DNA from: SAR86 cluster bacterium AG-422-O05
Lineage (GTDB): Bacteria > Pseudomonadota > Gammaproteobacteria > Magnimaribacterales > D2472
Length of the DNA: 64,000 nucleotides
Direction: 5' to 3'
Assembly (NCBI GenBank): GCA_003213495.1
Contig: QCMW01000001.1
Location: 558,001-622,000 of the forward strand
Shown: in pieces, positions 1-8,975 of the stretch
Layout of the letters: each line of letters begins with the position of its first letter
Numbering within the stretch: the stretch's first letter is position 1
Notes under the pieces: generated by a model
What the model was told of the DNA's origin: nothing
Databases searched by the model: none
The model's input: the letters and a program-made list of their open reading frames with translations, nothing else
Program-made: the position numbers and the translations under genes

Positions 1-358
1 CTGTTACTAAGGCAGTTCTTTTATTATGTAATGTTTCTTTAATCGCATAGTCAAGATTATTTAATACATAGCGAGCATTGCTTTTATAAATTTTCCCAGC
101 TGCAGTTTTATTACATTTTGCAATATTGATGACCTGTATTAAGTTTTTTTGATTAGTTCTAACTTTGTTTATGGAATCAACTTCATTAATTTCTATTTTT
201 TTGCCAAGAAGATCGGCTCTATCCAGAAAAAGTTTTGGATCTCCAATACTAACAATTGGAACCTTGAAATCGCACCATTTTTTTGAAGCTGCTAATTTAA
301 TTATTAAATCTGGTCCAATACCAGCTGGCTCTCCAGGCGAGTAGATAATTTTTTTCAA
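1..358 (-). CDS. pdxA: 4-hydroxythreonine-4-phosphate dehydrogenase, N-terminal part
   Basis: Partial gene running off the left edge; only about 119 N-terminal codons are present. The translation opens with the PdxA hallmark SPGEPAGIGPDL near residue 7, followed by a conserved GDP-x-x-L segment. PdxA oxidises 4-phosphohydroxy-L-threonine in the deoxyxylulose-5-phosphate-independent pyridoxal phosphate pathway, using NAD and a divalent metal in the cytosol. The start is read as TTG at 358, which overlaps the TGA stop of surA (TTGA), implying translational coupling. The order lptD-surA-pdxA matches the conserved gammaproteobacterial operon. The start assignment rests on the overlap and the family N-terminus; the catalytic histidines lie outside the window. 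Confidence 0.93.
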   Translation of the reverse strand, partial: MKKIIYSPGEPAGIGPDLIIKLAASKKWCDFKVPIVSIGDPKLFLDRADLLGKKIEINEVDSINKVRTNQKNLIQVINIAKCNKTAAGKIYKSNARYVLNNLDYAIKETLHNKRTALVT

Positions 359-1596
359 TCTAGATCTTTAAACTCTACAAAAGCTTCAGCTCTCATTGAT
401 CTGAGAGTATTTTCAAGCTCTTCATCAAATTTTCTTGCATATAGAATTGAATAGGCTCTATCTTTAATTAAATCATCAGTTAATTCATGACTTCTTTTGG
501 CCAAAACCTCAAGAAAATGGAAACCAAATTCAGTTTGAAATACTGGTGAGATTTCGCCTATTTCCATTTCCAGCATTGTCGCCTCAAACTCTTCAGCTAG
601 AACACCAAGACCTAACCAACCAAGATCGCCACCTTGTAGAGCTGAGCCTGGATCCTCAGAAAATTCTTTTGCCAGCAATTCAAAGCTTTCTCCATCAATG
701 ACCCTTTGTCTAATATTATTAAGTTCGAGCTCTGTATCGTCTTCGGTTCTGATTGCTGATGGTATTAATAAGATATGCCTTGATTGCCATTGATCTTCAA
801 ATTGAACAAATTCACCTCGTTTATCTTCAAGTTGGAGAATATGGTATCCAGATCCACTTTCAAGAGGTTCTGATATAAATCCTATTGATTGATTTACTAG
901 GGCTTTCTCAAATAACTCTGGCATATCGACTGCTTTTCTCCAATTAAGAAGGCCGCCAGATTGTGCATTTGAGCTAATAGATTTTTCTTTGGCAATTTCT
1001 GCAAAATCTGATCCATTATCTAATAATTCGATTACTTCGTTTGCTGTAGAAAGATTCTTAACAAGTATTTGTCTCACCAATAACTCAGGATCTAGAGCGC
1101 TTAAAGTTTCATCTGTTGCCAAGAAAGATTCAAACTCTTTCTCTGTGATATCTATGCTTGAGTTAACTCTGCCTCTTTGAATTCTTTGAATTCTCATTTC
1201 TCTTCTCATTTGTTCGCGAAGGTCTTCATACGAGTCTCCATTTTCTTCAACAAATACAACAAATTCCTCTAGAGATAATTGATTATTAGCTGCCAATCTA
1301 CTTAAAGTAAGATTAAGTTCAGCATCACTAATTCTTACGCCAGCTCTATCAGCCATTTGAAGCTGTAATTCTTCGATAATTAGCTTTTCTGTAACTTGCT
1401 CAAGTAATATATCTGCAGGTGGCGGTGGTATATTTTGGTCATCATATCTTTTACTTACATCAGCCAACGTCTTGGTGATTTGAGACTCCATTATTACCCC
1501 GTCATCAACTATTACAGCAATACGATCAAGCACTTCAATCTTTGCATATAAGATTGTTGAAGATAACAAATATAGTGTTAGAAATAATTTTTTCAT
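355..1596 (-). CDS. surA: Periplasmic chaperone / peptidyl-prolyl isomerase SurA
   Basis: 413 residues, close to the usual SurA length of about 430. A hydrophobic signal peptide (residues about 1-18) is followed by the N-terminal chaperone domain (20-165) and two parvulin-type PPIase domains, starting at LLVRQILVK (172) and SRHILLIPS (272). Each parvulin domain has the GG-x-L-x-W and G-x-H-x-L elements typical of rotamases. SurA escorts unfolded beta-barrel proteins, including LptD, across the periplasm to the BAM complex. It lies 6 bases downstream of lptD and overlaps pdxA by 4 bases, as in other gammaproteobacteria. Identification is secure. Confidence 0.97.
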   Translation of the reverse strand: MKKLFLTLYLLSSTILYAKIEVLDRIAVIVDDGVIMESQITKTLADVSKRYDDQNIPPPPADILLEQVTEKLIIEELQLQMADRAGVRISDAELNLTLSRLAANNQLSLEEFVVFVEENGDSYEDLREQMRREMRIQRIQRGRVNSSIDITEKEFESFLATDETLSALDPELLVRQILVKNLSTANEVIELLDNGSDFAEIAKEKSISSNAQSGGLLNWRKAVDMPELFEKALVNQSIGFISEPLESGSGYHILQLEDKRGEFVQFEDQWQSRHILLIPSAIRTEDDTELELNNIRQRVIDGESFELLAKEFSEDPGSALQGGDLGWLGLGVLAEEFEATMLEMEIGEISPVFQTEFGFHFLEVLAKRSHELTDDLIKDRAYSILYARKFDEELENTLRSMRAEAFVEFKDLD

Positions 1597-1602
1597 AAAT
1601 CT

Positions 1603-3966
1603 TTAGTAATTCAGAATAGAATTATTCATCAATCTTCCAACTTTTTCAAAGGTTGAGTTCAAACCTTTTAGTTGAAATTCAAAGTTAATTCTACTTTTAT
1701 TTTCTATACTTATTATATTACCCCATGCATCATTAAGATATGCGTAGGAGTCTGATTCTAATCCATCTAAGTATTTAGATAGATTTTTATCCGATGCTGT
1801 GACACTTAAAGCAACGCAACAGTTTTCATAACCTACGCCAAATATGGATTCAATTTTAGTGTTTGAATCATCATCTCTTTTAAATTTGGCAATAAGACTA
1901 AAATTATTTTTGAGTTCTAGATCGGCAAAAAACTCAGAATAATCTAACACAGTATTGAAATCCCCAGACATTTTTGTATATCTTTTTGCATAGCCAATAC
2001 TTCCTTTTTCAAATTTATGCTTTGCTGTAATACCAGCCATTGGAAATTTTTTTTGATCTTTGTGATAGCTCCCATATGTCATAATCATGGTGTTCATACT
2101 GGGCATCCATTTGCCCATTAACATTAAAGGATCCTCATCTGAACTTAATGACATCATTTGCATCGAGGACATATTCATTGAATGCATATTCAGGTCACTT
2201 AAAGATACTTTTCTATCTTTTAGATAATATTTTTTTGAAATTTCAAATGAAAATTTATCTCTTCCCGTTTCGCGTTTAGTGTAATTTATGCCAAGGGAAT
2301 AAAAGTTTTCATCGCCAATTCTATCCATCCCTGAAAAACGACTAACATTAAATATTTGATTCATTTTTGAAACATTATTGGAATCAAATACTGGATTCAT
2401 ACTTTGATCTTTGTATCCAACATATCCATAAAATATTTTGGGTTTAATTAAATGAATTGTTTCATCAATCTTATTTACAAACAAAGAACTAATATCAATA
2501 CTTAGATTAGGTACCGCTACAGAGTTAGTTTTTTGCATACTGTTATCTAAGTTATAACTTAAAGTTTGCATGCCGATGGCACTGGAAATCTTAAAACCAT
2601 TTGAATAAGAATTATTAATAATTTTTAGGCTTGAAAAAGTTCTTCTTCCTTCAAGTGGATTTGATATAAGAGATAAAAATTTATTGTTCGTATCCTCATA
2701 TCCTAAGTAGCCATGAATGCTTTTCGCTTTAAAGTAAGTAACGTTAATACCTTGGCTAAAAGTAAAATTATTAAAATTTTTAAAATAATTTATGGCTATG
2801 ACGGGAGACTTTTCATATCCATTTGTAAGGACGGGATTTAAAGTCTGATATCCCTCATGCTCTAATTTAAAGCTGAGGTTATTGTATACACTATTTATAA
2901 CTATAGTCTGCTTAAGATTTTGTGCTCTTTCTTTGCCTATAGTTGTTATTTCGCCGGGTATATCTCTTAAAACAAGACTATCAGATGCTTTTGACCAATC
3001 TATATCCATCCAGAATTTATTTTTATTACCAAAGGTATCTAGAAGATTAAATCCCCATCTAGAATCAGATGTTTTGGGATATAACTTTTGATATTCTTTG
3101 TCTTTATTAAAATATATAAAATCAAAATTTCTTAAATGCTTATCATCTCCATGAACAGCTCTAATATTTCCTTCAAAACCAAAGCCTCTTTCTGAAATAT
3201 TTCTAGCTGCTAGAGTTACATCTGATTTTTCTGAAATAACTTTAAAGTATGGAATCATAAAATCTAATCCATCAGATGAATAGGACAAAGTTGGTTCAAG
3301 AAATCCAGTCATTCTATCTGAAGATGTTGCAAATGGAAGATAGGGCAGCTTAATAATAGTTTGATCAAATATTTTGATTTTTACTTTTTCCGCTTTGCCT
3401 CTTTTAGTTGCATCATCAATCTCAATTCTTTCAGCTGCAAGCTCCCAGCCATCAGATGTATTTGCGCAAGATGTCATAGAAACATTGTTAAGCAGGATGT
3501 TCTTATCTAAGTCTCCCCCCAAATCATCAAATCTTACAATTAGACCTCTGCTTTCTAAGAATAGCTCTCCCTTTTTAAGGTCTATTAATTGCTCATCTTT
3601 ATTAAAACTTCCTTCTTGTGCTCTAAAAAAATAATCTTTAAGAAATAAATCACCATTTTTTTTAAAATTAACAATTCCATTATCTTGATCAATTCTGGCA
3701 ATCCCTGTTTTGAGTATCCCGTCAGGAAAATCTATTGCAACGTTTCCATCTAAAAATAAAATCTTTTCATCATTGATTTGAAATTTATCCGATTTAATAT
3801 CTAAATTGTCTATATCTTTAACAGTTCCTAAATATGGCTGATAAATAAGGCAGGCATTATTTTTATTACTCTTCATCAGGATGCCTTCATCAATTAAGTT
3901 TGCGCTTAATAAACCTTGAAAACCAATCAAAAAAAGAAAATAAAATGATTTTTTCATTTTAACCAT
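1603..3966 (-). CDS. lptD: LPS-assembly outer membrane protein LptD
   Basis: 787 residues, near the E. coli length (784). It has a signal peptide (about 1-22), an OstA/LptA-like N-terminal domain (about 50-160) and a large C-terminal beta barrel. Four cysteines sit where LptD needs them for its inter-domain disulfides: C39, C167 and the adjacent pair C716-C717. LptD with LptE inserts lipopolysaccharide into the outer leaflet. A methionine-rich barrel segment (residues 594-629) is unusual. The first ATG is used; an alternative ATG at codon 4 would shorten the N-terminus by three residues. It heads the lptD-surA-pdxA operon. Confidence 0.96.
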   Translation of the reverse strand: MVKMKKSFYFLFLIGFQGLLSANLIDEGILMKSNKNNACLIYQPYLGTVKDIDNLDIKSDKFQINDEKILFLDGNVAIDFPDGILKTGIARIDQDNGIVNFKKNGDLFLKDYFFRAQEGSFNKDEQLIDLKKGELFLESRGLIVRFDDLGGDLDKNILLNNVSMTSCANTSDGWELAAERIEIDDATKRGKAEKVKIKIFDQTIIKLPYLPFATSSDRMTGFLEPTLSYSSDGLDFMIPYFKVISEKSDVTLAARNISERGFGFEGNIRAVHGDDKHLRNFDFIYFNKDKEYQKLYPKTSDSRWGFNLLDTFGNKNKFWMDIDWSKASDSLVLRDIPGEITTIGKERAQNLKQTIVINSVYNNLSFKLEHEGYQTLNPVLTNGYEKSPVIAINYFKNFNNFTFSQGINVTYFKAKSIHGYLGYEDTNNKFLSLISNPLEGRRTFSSLKIINNSYSNGFKISSAIGMQTLSYNLDNSMQKTNSVAVPNLSIDISSLFVNKIDETIHLIKPKIFYGYVGYKDQSMNPVFDSNNVSKMNQIFNVSRFSGMDRIGDENFYSLGINYTKRETGRDKFSFEISKKYYLKDRKVSLSDLNMHSMNMSSMQMMSLSSDEDPLMLMGKWMPSMNTMIMTYGSYHKDQKKFPMAGITAKHKFEKGSIGYAKRYTKMSGDFNTVLDYSEFFADLELKNNFSLIAKFKRDDDSNTKIESIFGVGYENCCVALSVTASDKNLSKYLDGLESDSYAYLNDAWGNIISIENKSRINFEFQLKGLNSTFEKVGRLMNNSILNY

Positions 3967-4018
3967 ACCAATATTTTATACCTCAATGGTTTGAAAGAGT
4001 ATTTTGATAAAAGTTCGG

Positions 4019-4621
4019 TTATTTTTGCGAATTTATATACTGCTCTAATTGATAAAGATGATCTTTACCAAAAAATATTTGATTGTCATAAAAAAAGGTT
4101 GGAACTCCAAATGAACCTCTTTCAACTGCATTATTAGTATTCTCAATTAATTTGTCTTTGCAGGCCTGTGATGTAACTATGCTCATGATTGCTTCAACAT
4201 CGAATCCGCTTTCAAATAAAAGACTTTTTAAAACCTCTACATCAGAAATATTTTTATCATTTTCCCACATAGCTTTTATTACGCATTCGAAGTATTGCTC
4301 AAAAATATTTAATTCTTGTGCTGCAATTGCTCCTCTTTGCACTTGCACAGTATTAGGAGGAAAATGAGAGTTAAACTTATAGTTTTCTATATTATGCAAT
4401 TTGATAAAGCGCTCAATCTCTATCATTTGGTAATTAGTTTTATTCTTACAGTCAGCATAAGCCATAAAAGGAGGTTGATTGTTTGTTAACTTATGTATTC
4501 CACCTAATAAACAAGGAATATAGTTAAATTTTGCTCCAGTTCTAGACTCAAAGTCTGGAATTATCTTATGAGCAAGATACGTATTGGGACTGGCTATATC
4601 GAAAACAAAGTCTACTATCAT
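4019..4621 (-). CDS. 2-hydroxychromene-2-carboxylate isomerase / DsbA-fold (GST kappa) protein
   Basis: About 200 residues from the ATG at 4621. An in-frame TTG at 4633 would add four residues but is less likely. The N-terminus reads DFVFDIASPNTYLA, the hallmark of the HCCA isomerase / GST-kappa group, with a serine (S11) replacing the thioredoxin CxxC. A cis-proline element (GSFGVPTFF) and the FFGKDHL segment near the C-terminus complete the DsbA-like thioredoxin fold. Family members use glutathione for isomerisation in aromatic catabolism. No aromatic-degradation genes are nearby, so the substrate is unknown. It is transcribed divergently from the SDR gene at 4664 and sits just upstream of lptD. 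Confidence 0.85.
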   Translation of the reverse strand: MIVDFVFDIASPNTYLAHKIIPDFESRTGAKFNYIPCLLGGIHKLTNNQPPFMAYADCKNKTNYQMIEIERFIKLHNIENYKFNSHFPPNTVQVQRGAIAAQELNIFEQYFECVIKAMWENDKNISDVEVLKSLLFESGFDVEAIMSIVTSQACKDKLIENTNNAVERGSFGVPTFFYDNQIFFGKDHLYQLEQYINSQK

Positions 4622-4663
4622 TTCTACACACAATTTTGTAAAGTAAGATAATTAAACACTTAT

Positions 4664-5404
4664 ATGAAAGATTTTTCAAAATATTCTGCAATTATCATAG
4701 GGGCGGGAGATGCTACCGGCGGAGCTTTAACTAAAAAGTTTGCAAGTCATGGTTATAAGGTATGTCCAGCCAGAAGACCTGGAAGCATCGATAAAGTTAA
4801 TAAGCTCGCTGAAGAAATTAATCGTTCAGGAGGGTGGGCAAAAGGTTTTGGTGTTGATGCAAGAGATGAAGATGCAATAAAAAGTTTTTTTAAAGAAGTT
4901 GAAGAGGAGATTGCCCCAATAGATGTTGTAATTTTTAACCCAGGTGCAAATGTTTTTTTTCCAATTGAAGATACCACCTCAAGGGTCTTTAGAAAGGTAT
5001 GGGAGATGGCAGCATTTGCAGGCTTTTTAACAGGTAGAGAGGCTGCAAAATATATGAAAAAACGAAATGAGGGCTCTATATTTTTTACTGGCGCAACTGC
5101 CTCTATGAGAGGAAGTTCAGGTTTTTCAGCATTTTCAAGCGCTAAATTTGCTCTTCGTGCTGTCGCTCAAAGTATGGCAAGAGAGCTGGGACCTCAAGGC
5201 ATTCATGTAGCACATTTCGTGATCGATGGCGCAATTGACACAGCTTTTATTAAAGAAATGTTCCCCGACACATACGCATTAAAGGAAAAAGATGGCATCC
5301 TTCAACCAGATTCGATTGCAGATGCCTATTGGTTTGTGCATACTCAACATCGAAGTTCATGGACGCATGAGTTAGACTTACGTCCTTATATGGAGAAATT
5401 TTAA
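4664..5404 (+). CDS. Short-chain dehydrogenase/reductase with Phe in place of catalytic Tyr
   Basis: 246 residues with a Rossmann nucleotide-binding start (GAGDATG, 13-19), NPGA (92-95) in place of NNAG and a conserved RELGPQGIHVAH segment. The catalytic YxxxK reads FSSAK (F157, K161), so the active-site tyrosine is missing. As I recall, related bacterial SDRs also carry Phe here, so this may be a subfamily trait rather than decay. The C-terminus (WTHELDLRPY) resembles that subfamily. It is the first gene of a long plus-strand run, with a second SDR 17 bases downstream. Substrate unknown. Confidence 0.85.
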   Translation: MKDFSKYSAIIIGAGDATGGALTKKFASHGYKVCPARRPGSIDKVNKLAEEINRSGGWAKGFGVDARDEDAIKSFFKEVEEEIAPIDVVIFNPGANVFFPIEDTTSRVFRKVWEMAAFAGFLTGREAAKYMKKRNEGSIFFTGATASMRGSSGFSAFSSAKFALRAVAQSMARELGPQGIHVAHFVIDGAIDTAFIKEMFPDTYALKEKDGILQPDSIADAYWFVHTQHRSSWTHELDLRPYMEKF

Positions 5405-5421
5405 AAAAAAGAGGTAAAACA

Positions 5422-6279
5422 ATGAGTTTAAAAGATAAAGTAATATTTATTTCAGGCGGAAGTAGAGGTATTGGCCTCGCAATGGTAAAAAAAGCTGCTC
5501 AAGATGGAGCTAAAGTTGCAATAGCTGCAAAAACCGCAGAGCCTCATCCAAAGCTTCCTGGAACTATATATACTGCAGCCGATGAAATTGTAGAAGCCGG
5601 TGGAGAAGCATTGCCACTAATATGTGATATTAGAAGTGAAGACAATGTTAGAGATGCGGTTAATCAGACAGTTGATCATTTTGGAGGCATAGATATATGT
5701 ATAAATAATGCTTCAGCTATTCAGTTAACAAATGTTACAGATACTGAAATGAAAAGATACGATTTAATGCATCAAATCAACGGAAGAGGAACATATATGG
5801 TAAGTAAATTTTGTTTACCTCATCTTAAAAAAGTATCGAACCCACATATTTTAAATTTAGCACCTCCTTTAGATATGCATCCAAAGTGGTTTGCAGGTAC
5901 AGTTGCTTATACCATGGCTAAATACACTATGAGTATGTGTGTATTGGGTATGGCTGAAGAGTTTAAAGAATTTGGTATTGCAGTTAATGCACTTTGGCCT
6001 AGGACTGCCATTGCAACAGCAGCGGTGCAAAATCATCTTGGAGGAGACGAGATCATGAAACTTTCAAGAAATGTCGACATTATGGCTGATGCCGCATACG
6101 AAATACTAACAAAAGACTCTAAAGAATTTACAGGTAATTTTTGCATAGATGACATGGTTCTTTTTGATGCAGGAGTAAAAGATTTTAAAAAATATGCTTC
6201 AGTTCCATTTGGTGAATTAATGCCTGATTTTTTTGTTCCCGATGATACTCCTTTACCAGAGGAAATTAAGAATAGCTAG
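5422..6279 (+). CDS. SDR family oxidoreductase, HSDL2-like
   Basis: 285 residues. GGSRGIG (12-18) binds the cofactor, NNAS is at 95-98 and YTMAK gives Y163 and K167. The stretch MSMCVLGMAEEF and NALWPRTAI closely resembles hydroxysteroid dehydrogenase-like protein 2 without its SCP2 domain. The residue aligned with the catalytic serine appears to be alanine (LNLAPPL, A147), which is worth checking. A good Shine-Dalgarno sequence (AGAGG) precedes the ATG. The pairing with the preceding SDR suggests a shared lipid or fatty-acyl pathway, but no substrate can be assigned. Confidence 0.87.
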   Translation: MSLKDKVIFISGGSRGIGLAMVKKAAQDGAKVAIAAKTAEPHPKLPGTIYTAADEIVEAGGEALPLICDIRSEDNVRDAVNQTVDHFGGIDICINNASAIQLTNVTDTEMKRYDLMHQINGRGTYMVSKFCLPHLKKVSNPHILNLAPPLDMHPKWFAGTVAYTMAKYTMSMCVLGMAEEFKEFGIAVNALWPRTAIATAAVQNHLGGDEIMKLSRNVDIMADAAYEILTKDSKEFTGNFCIDDMVLFDAGVKDFKKYASVPFGELMPDFFVPDDTPLPEEIKNS

Positions 6280-7230
6280 TTGAAAGAAGAAGAAGTAATA
6301 AATCTTAGTTCTCAGTGTAATTTTAATGCGACTAAAGCAATACCTTTAAAGCTTGAAGCAAGTGGGAGAGAGTATTGGAGAGTATTGGATAACAAAGATT
6401 CTTTAGTATTGTGTTATTTGAATCCTTCATTAGGAGATCATTTAGATTTTCTTAAAATATCGAATTTATTAAATGCCAATAATATTAGTACAGCAGATGT
6501 GATTCATCATAATGCTGATATTGGCGTTACCCTGCAAAAAGACTTAGGTGACGATGATCTCTTAACCATATTTAATGAGGAAAATAAGCAAAACTTATTA
6601 AAACTATCATTAGATTTGCTTGCCAAAATTCAAGGATTACCTCAAGAGGAGATTCCTCAATTAACCCATAATGAATTGGTTGATCAAATGCATCTTTTTA
6701 AAGATATCTTTTGTATTAATTTTTTAGAGGTAGAACCAGATAATTCAATTGATGATTTAATGTTGTTGACAATAGAAAATATAAAACAACAACCATGGGT
6801 TAACTGTCATTTTGATTTTGAAAGACGTAATCTTATTCTTCATCAAAATCAAATTACAGTAATAGATCATCAAGATATGAAGATCGGACCTCTTGGTATA
6901 GACCTTTCTGGAATTCTGATAGATCATTATTATCCCGTAAATTTAACAGATATTAATATGATGCTTGATTACTTTTCAAAACAAATTAAATCTAAATATA
7001 ATTCTGAAGAACTATTTAATTTTTTAAGATGGGGATCCATTCAGAGAAATATGAGAATCTTGGGAACATTAGCAAATCTCTTTATAGAACATAAAAGAAG
7101 TTTCAGGCTTAAAGATTTACCAATGATACTTTCAAATCTAGAATGCATGATCCCCGGTAATCACAAATCTAAACTTTTTATTTCTGAACAATTACAGCCA
7201 CTTCTAAGCAAGAAACTATTAGACATATGA
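6280..7230 (+). CDS. amgK: N-acetylmuramate/N-acetylglucosamine 1-kinase AmgK
   Basis: 316 residues of the aminoglycoside phosphotransferase/choline kinase fold. The Brenner motif HFDFERRN gives H177, D179 (catalytic base) and N184, and DHQD (196-199) supplies the metal-binding aspartates. The start is TTG, immediately after the TAG stop of the upstream SDR. The gene overlaps murU by ATGA. AmgK phosphorylates the anomeric position of MurNAc and GlcNAc in the cell-wall recycling shunt described in Pseudomonas, which bypasses MurA and so gives intrinsic fosfomycin tolerance. The amgK-murU pair near lptD matches the Pseudomonas neighbourhood, which makes the assignment good. Confidence 0.88.
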   Translation: MKEEEVINLSSQCNFNATKAIPLKLEASGREYWRVLDNKDSLVLCYLNPSLGDHLDFLKISNLLNANNISTADVIHHNADIGVTLQKDLGDDDLLTIFNEENKQNLLKLSLDLLAKIQGLPQEEIPQLTHNELVDQMHLFKDIFCINFLEVEPDNSIDDLMLLTIENIKQQPWVNCHFDFERRNLILHQNQITVIDHQDMKIGPLGIDLSGILIDHYYPVNLTDINMMLDYFSKQIKSKYNSEELFNFLRWGSIQRNMRILGTLANLFIEHKRSFRLKDLPMILSNLECMIPGNHKSKLFISEQLQPLLSKKLLDI

Positions 7231-7895
7231 AAGCAATGATTTTAGCTGCTGGATACGGAAAAAGGCTGGCACCTATCACGGATAATCTTCCAAAACCTCT
7301 TATCAAGGTTGGCAATATGTCATTGATAGATTGGAATATTAATTATCTTGTAAAAAGCGGTTTTCATGAAATTATAATTAATGTATCTCATCATGCTGAC
7401 CAGATTATTAATCATGTAAACAAGAATTTTTCTGAATTAAATATTTCATTTTCAATTGAAGACAGACCACTTGGAACTGGAGGTGGAGTCTATAATGCTC
7501 TAGAAAAAATTGGCAATAATCCATTCCTTTTAACTAACGCTGATATATTGCACCAAATTGATCTTAAAAAATTACCCAAAGAGGTAGAGGCAGCACATTT
7601 GGTAGGAATTAATAACCCAGATCATAATCCGCAAGGTGATTTTAATATTAAAGATAATATTGTTACGGTTAATGAACATAAAAATGATCAAACATGGACA
7701 GGAGTATCGATAATCAATCCAACAATCTTTAAAGATAATCAATTCAATAAACCAATTTTCAATTTGTGGGACTCAGTATTACCTAATTACATTAAAGAAG
7801 GAGTCATTACAGGTGAGGTCACGACAGGTCCTTGGATAGATGTTGGAACTCATGAACGTTTAAAACTAGCTAATAGTGTTTATAATGATGATTAA
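7227..7895 (+). CDS. murU: N-acetylmuramate alpha-1-phosphate uridylyltransferase MurU
   Basis: 222 residues of the nucleotidyltransferase (NTP_transferase) family. The N-terminal signature [19 protein letters not shown] binds UTP and sugar phosphate; the TNADILH segment carries the metal-binding aspartate, and [12 protein letters not shown] closes the domain. It is short, lacking the hexapeptide-repeat C-terminus of GlmU or RmlA, as expected for MurU. Overlap with amgK (ATGA) implies coupled translation. It makes UDP-MurNAc from MurNAc-1-P, the step after AmgK. A mannose-1-phosphate guanylyltransferase label is the usual alternative, but the amgK partner favours MurU. Confidence 0.88.
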   Translation: MKAMILAAGYGKRLAPITDNLPKPLIKVGNMSLIDWNINYLVKSGFHEIIINVSHHADQIINHVNKNFSELNISFSIEDRPLGTGGGVYNALEKIGNNPFLLTNADILHQIDLKKLPKEVEAAHLVGINNPDHNPQGDFNIKDNIVTVNEHKNDQTWTGVSIINPTIFKDNQFNKPIFNLWDSVLPNYIKEGVITGEVTTGPWIDVGTHERLKLANSVYNDD

Positions 7896-7897
7896 TT

Positions 7898-8566
7898 ATG
7901 AGTGAAAAGAATTACATAATAGCTCCCTCAATCTTAGCTTCAGATTTCGCAAGGCTTGGTGATGAGGTAAAAGACGTTTTAAATGCAGGAGCAGATTGGG
8001 TTCATTTTGATGTTATGGATAATCATTATGTGCCAAATCTTACAATTGGACCCATGGTTTGTAAGGCACTTCGTGACTATGGAATTAAAGAATTTATAGA
8101 TGTCCATTTGATGATCGATCCTGTCGATGAATTAGCTCAAAGTTTTATAAAAGCAGGCGCAGATCTAATAAGTTTTCATCCAGAAGCATCCAAACATATT
8201 CATAGATCAATTCATGCAATTAAAGATAAGGAATGCAAAGTAGGACTTGTATACAATCCTGCAACTCCATTGCATACCCTAGAAAATGTAATTAATGATA
8301 TTGACCTTGTTTTAATAATGAGTGTTAATCCTGGATTTGGCGGACAGTCTTTTATTCATAGTTCTTTGGAAAAAATTTCTCAAGTTAGAAAGATGATTGA
8401 TGATTCTGGAAAAGATATTCGTCTTGAGGTTGATGGCGGCATTAACAAAGATACTATTGGTTTAGCATCTAAAGCAGGCGCAGATACATTTGTTGCTGGC
8501 TCAGCTATTTTTAATACAGAAAATTATGAGCAAACTATATCTGAACTTCGTTCTAAGATTAATTAA
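7898..8566 (+). CDS. rpe: Ribulose-phosphate 3-epimerase
   Basis: 222 residues, the typical length. Conserved features are [15 protein letters not shown] at the N-terminus, [12 protein letters not shown] (metal-binding His and catalytic Asp), HLMIDP, the [10 protein letters not shown] loop and VDGGI with the second catalytic Asp, all on a TIM barrel. The enzyme interconverts ribulose-5-P and xylulose-5-P in the pentose phosphate pathway. It begins 2 bases after murU. In many gammaproteobacteria rpe is followed by gph and trpE; here gph is absent and a DUF192 gene sits in its place. Confidence 0.97.
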   Translation: MSEKNYIIAPSILASDFARLGDEVKDVLNAGADWVHFDVMDNHYVPNLTIGPMVCKALRDYGIKEFIDVHLMIDPVDELAQSFIKAGADLISFHPEASKHIHRSIHAIKDKECKVGLVYNPATPLHTLENVINDIDLVLIMSVNPGFGGQSFIHSSLEKISQVRKMIDDSGKDIRLEVDGGINKDTIGLASKAGADTFVAGSAIFNTENYEQTISELRSKIN

Positions 8567-8975
8567 ATATTCTTGTTTATTATTTTTAGTTTTTAATCTA
8601 AATGCATCAGAAAGCATAAAGTTAGATAAGCTTCTAAAAAAAATAGATATTGCTTCGTCTTTTGAAGATAGAAGGCAGGGATTAATGTTCAGAAATTCTA
8701 TTCCAGAAGACTATGGTATGTTTTTTATTTGGGAGCGTAAGAAGCAACAATGTATGTGGATGAAGGATACTTTCATGCCTTTGAGTATTGCTTACATTAG
8801 TAATGAAGGTGAAATATTAGAAATATATGATATGGTCCCATTTTCAAGGAAATCTGTTTGCTCAAGGAGTAATGTGAAGTATGCACTTGAAGTGAATGAG
8901 GGATGGTTTAAAAAAAATAATCTATTTGTTGGAGATGTGGTTAACATTGAATCAATAATTTCAAATGATAAGTAA
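8526..8975 (+). CDS. DUF192 family exported or membrane-anchored protein
   Basis: About 149 residues from ATG 8526, overlapping the rpe 3' end by about 40 bases. A longer reading from 8490 is possible but would overlap even more. A hydrophobic N-terminus (residues 10-27) resembles a signal peptide. The rest is a DUF192 (COG1430) domain: RRQGLMFR, the aromatic MFFIWE segment, [15 protein letters not shown] and the ALEVNEGWF end. The function of the family is unknown; it is a small beta-barrel-like fold. It overlaps trpE by 11 bases, so it belongs to the same transcript. The start is uncertain. Confidence 0.82.
   Translation: MSKLYLNFVLRLIKYSCLLFLVFNLNASESIKLDKLLKKIDIASSFEDRRQGLMFRNSIPEDYGMFFIWERKKQQCMWMKDTFMPLSIAYISNEGEILEIYDMVPFSRKSVCSRSNVKYALEVNEGWFKKNNLFVGDVVNIESIISNDK

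Noticed and set aside
8490-8525. ATG 8490 as start of the DUF192 gene
   Set aside because: It would overlap rpe by 77 bases and place non-hydrophobic residues before the signal-like helix; ATG 8526 is more plausible.
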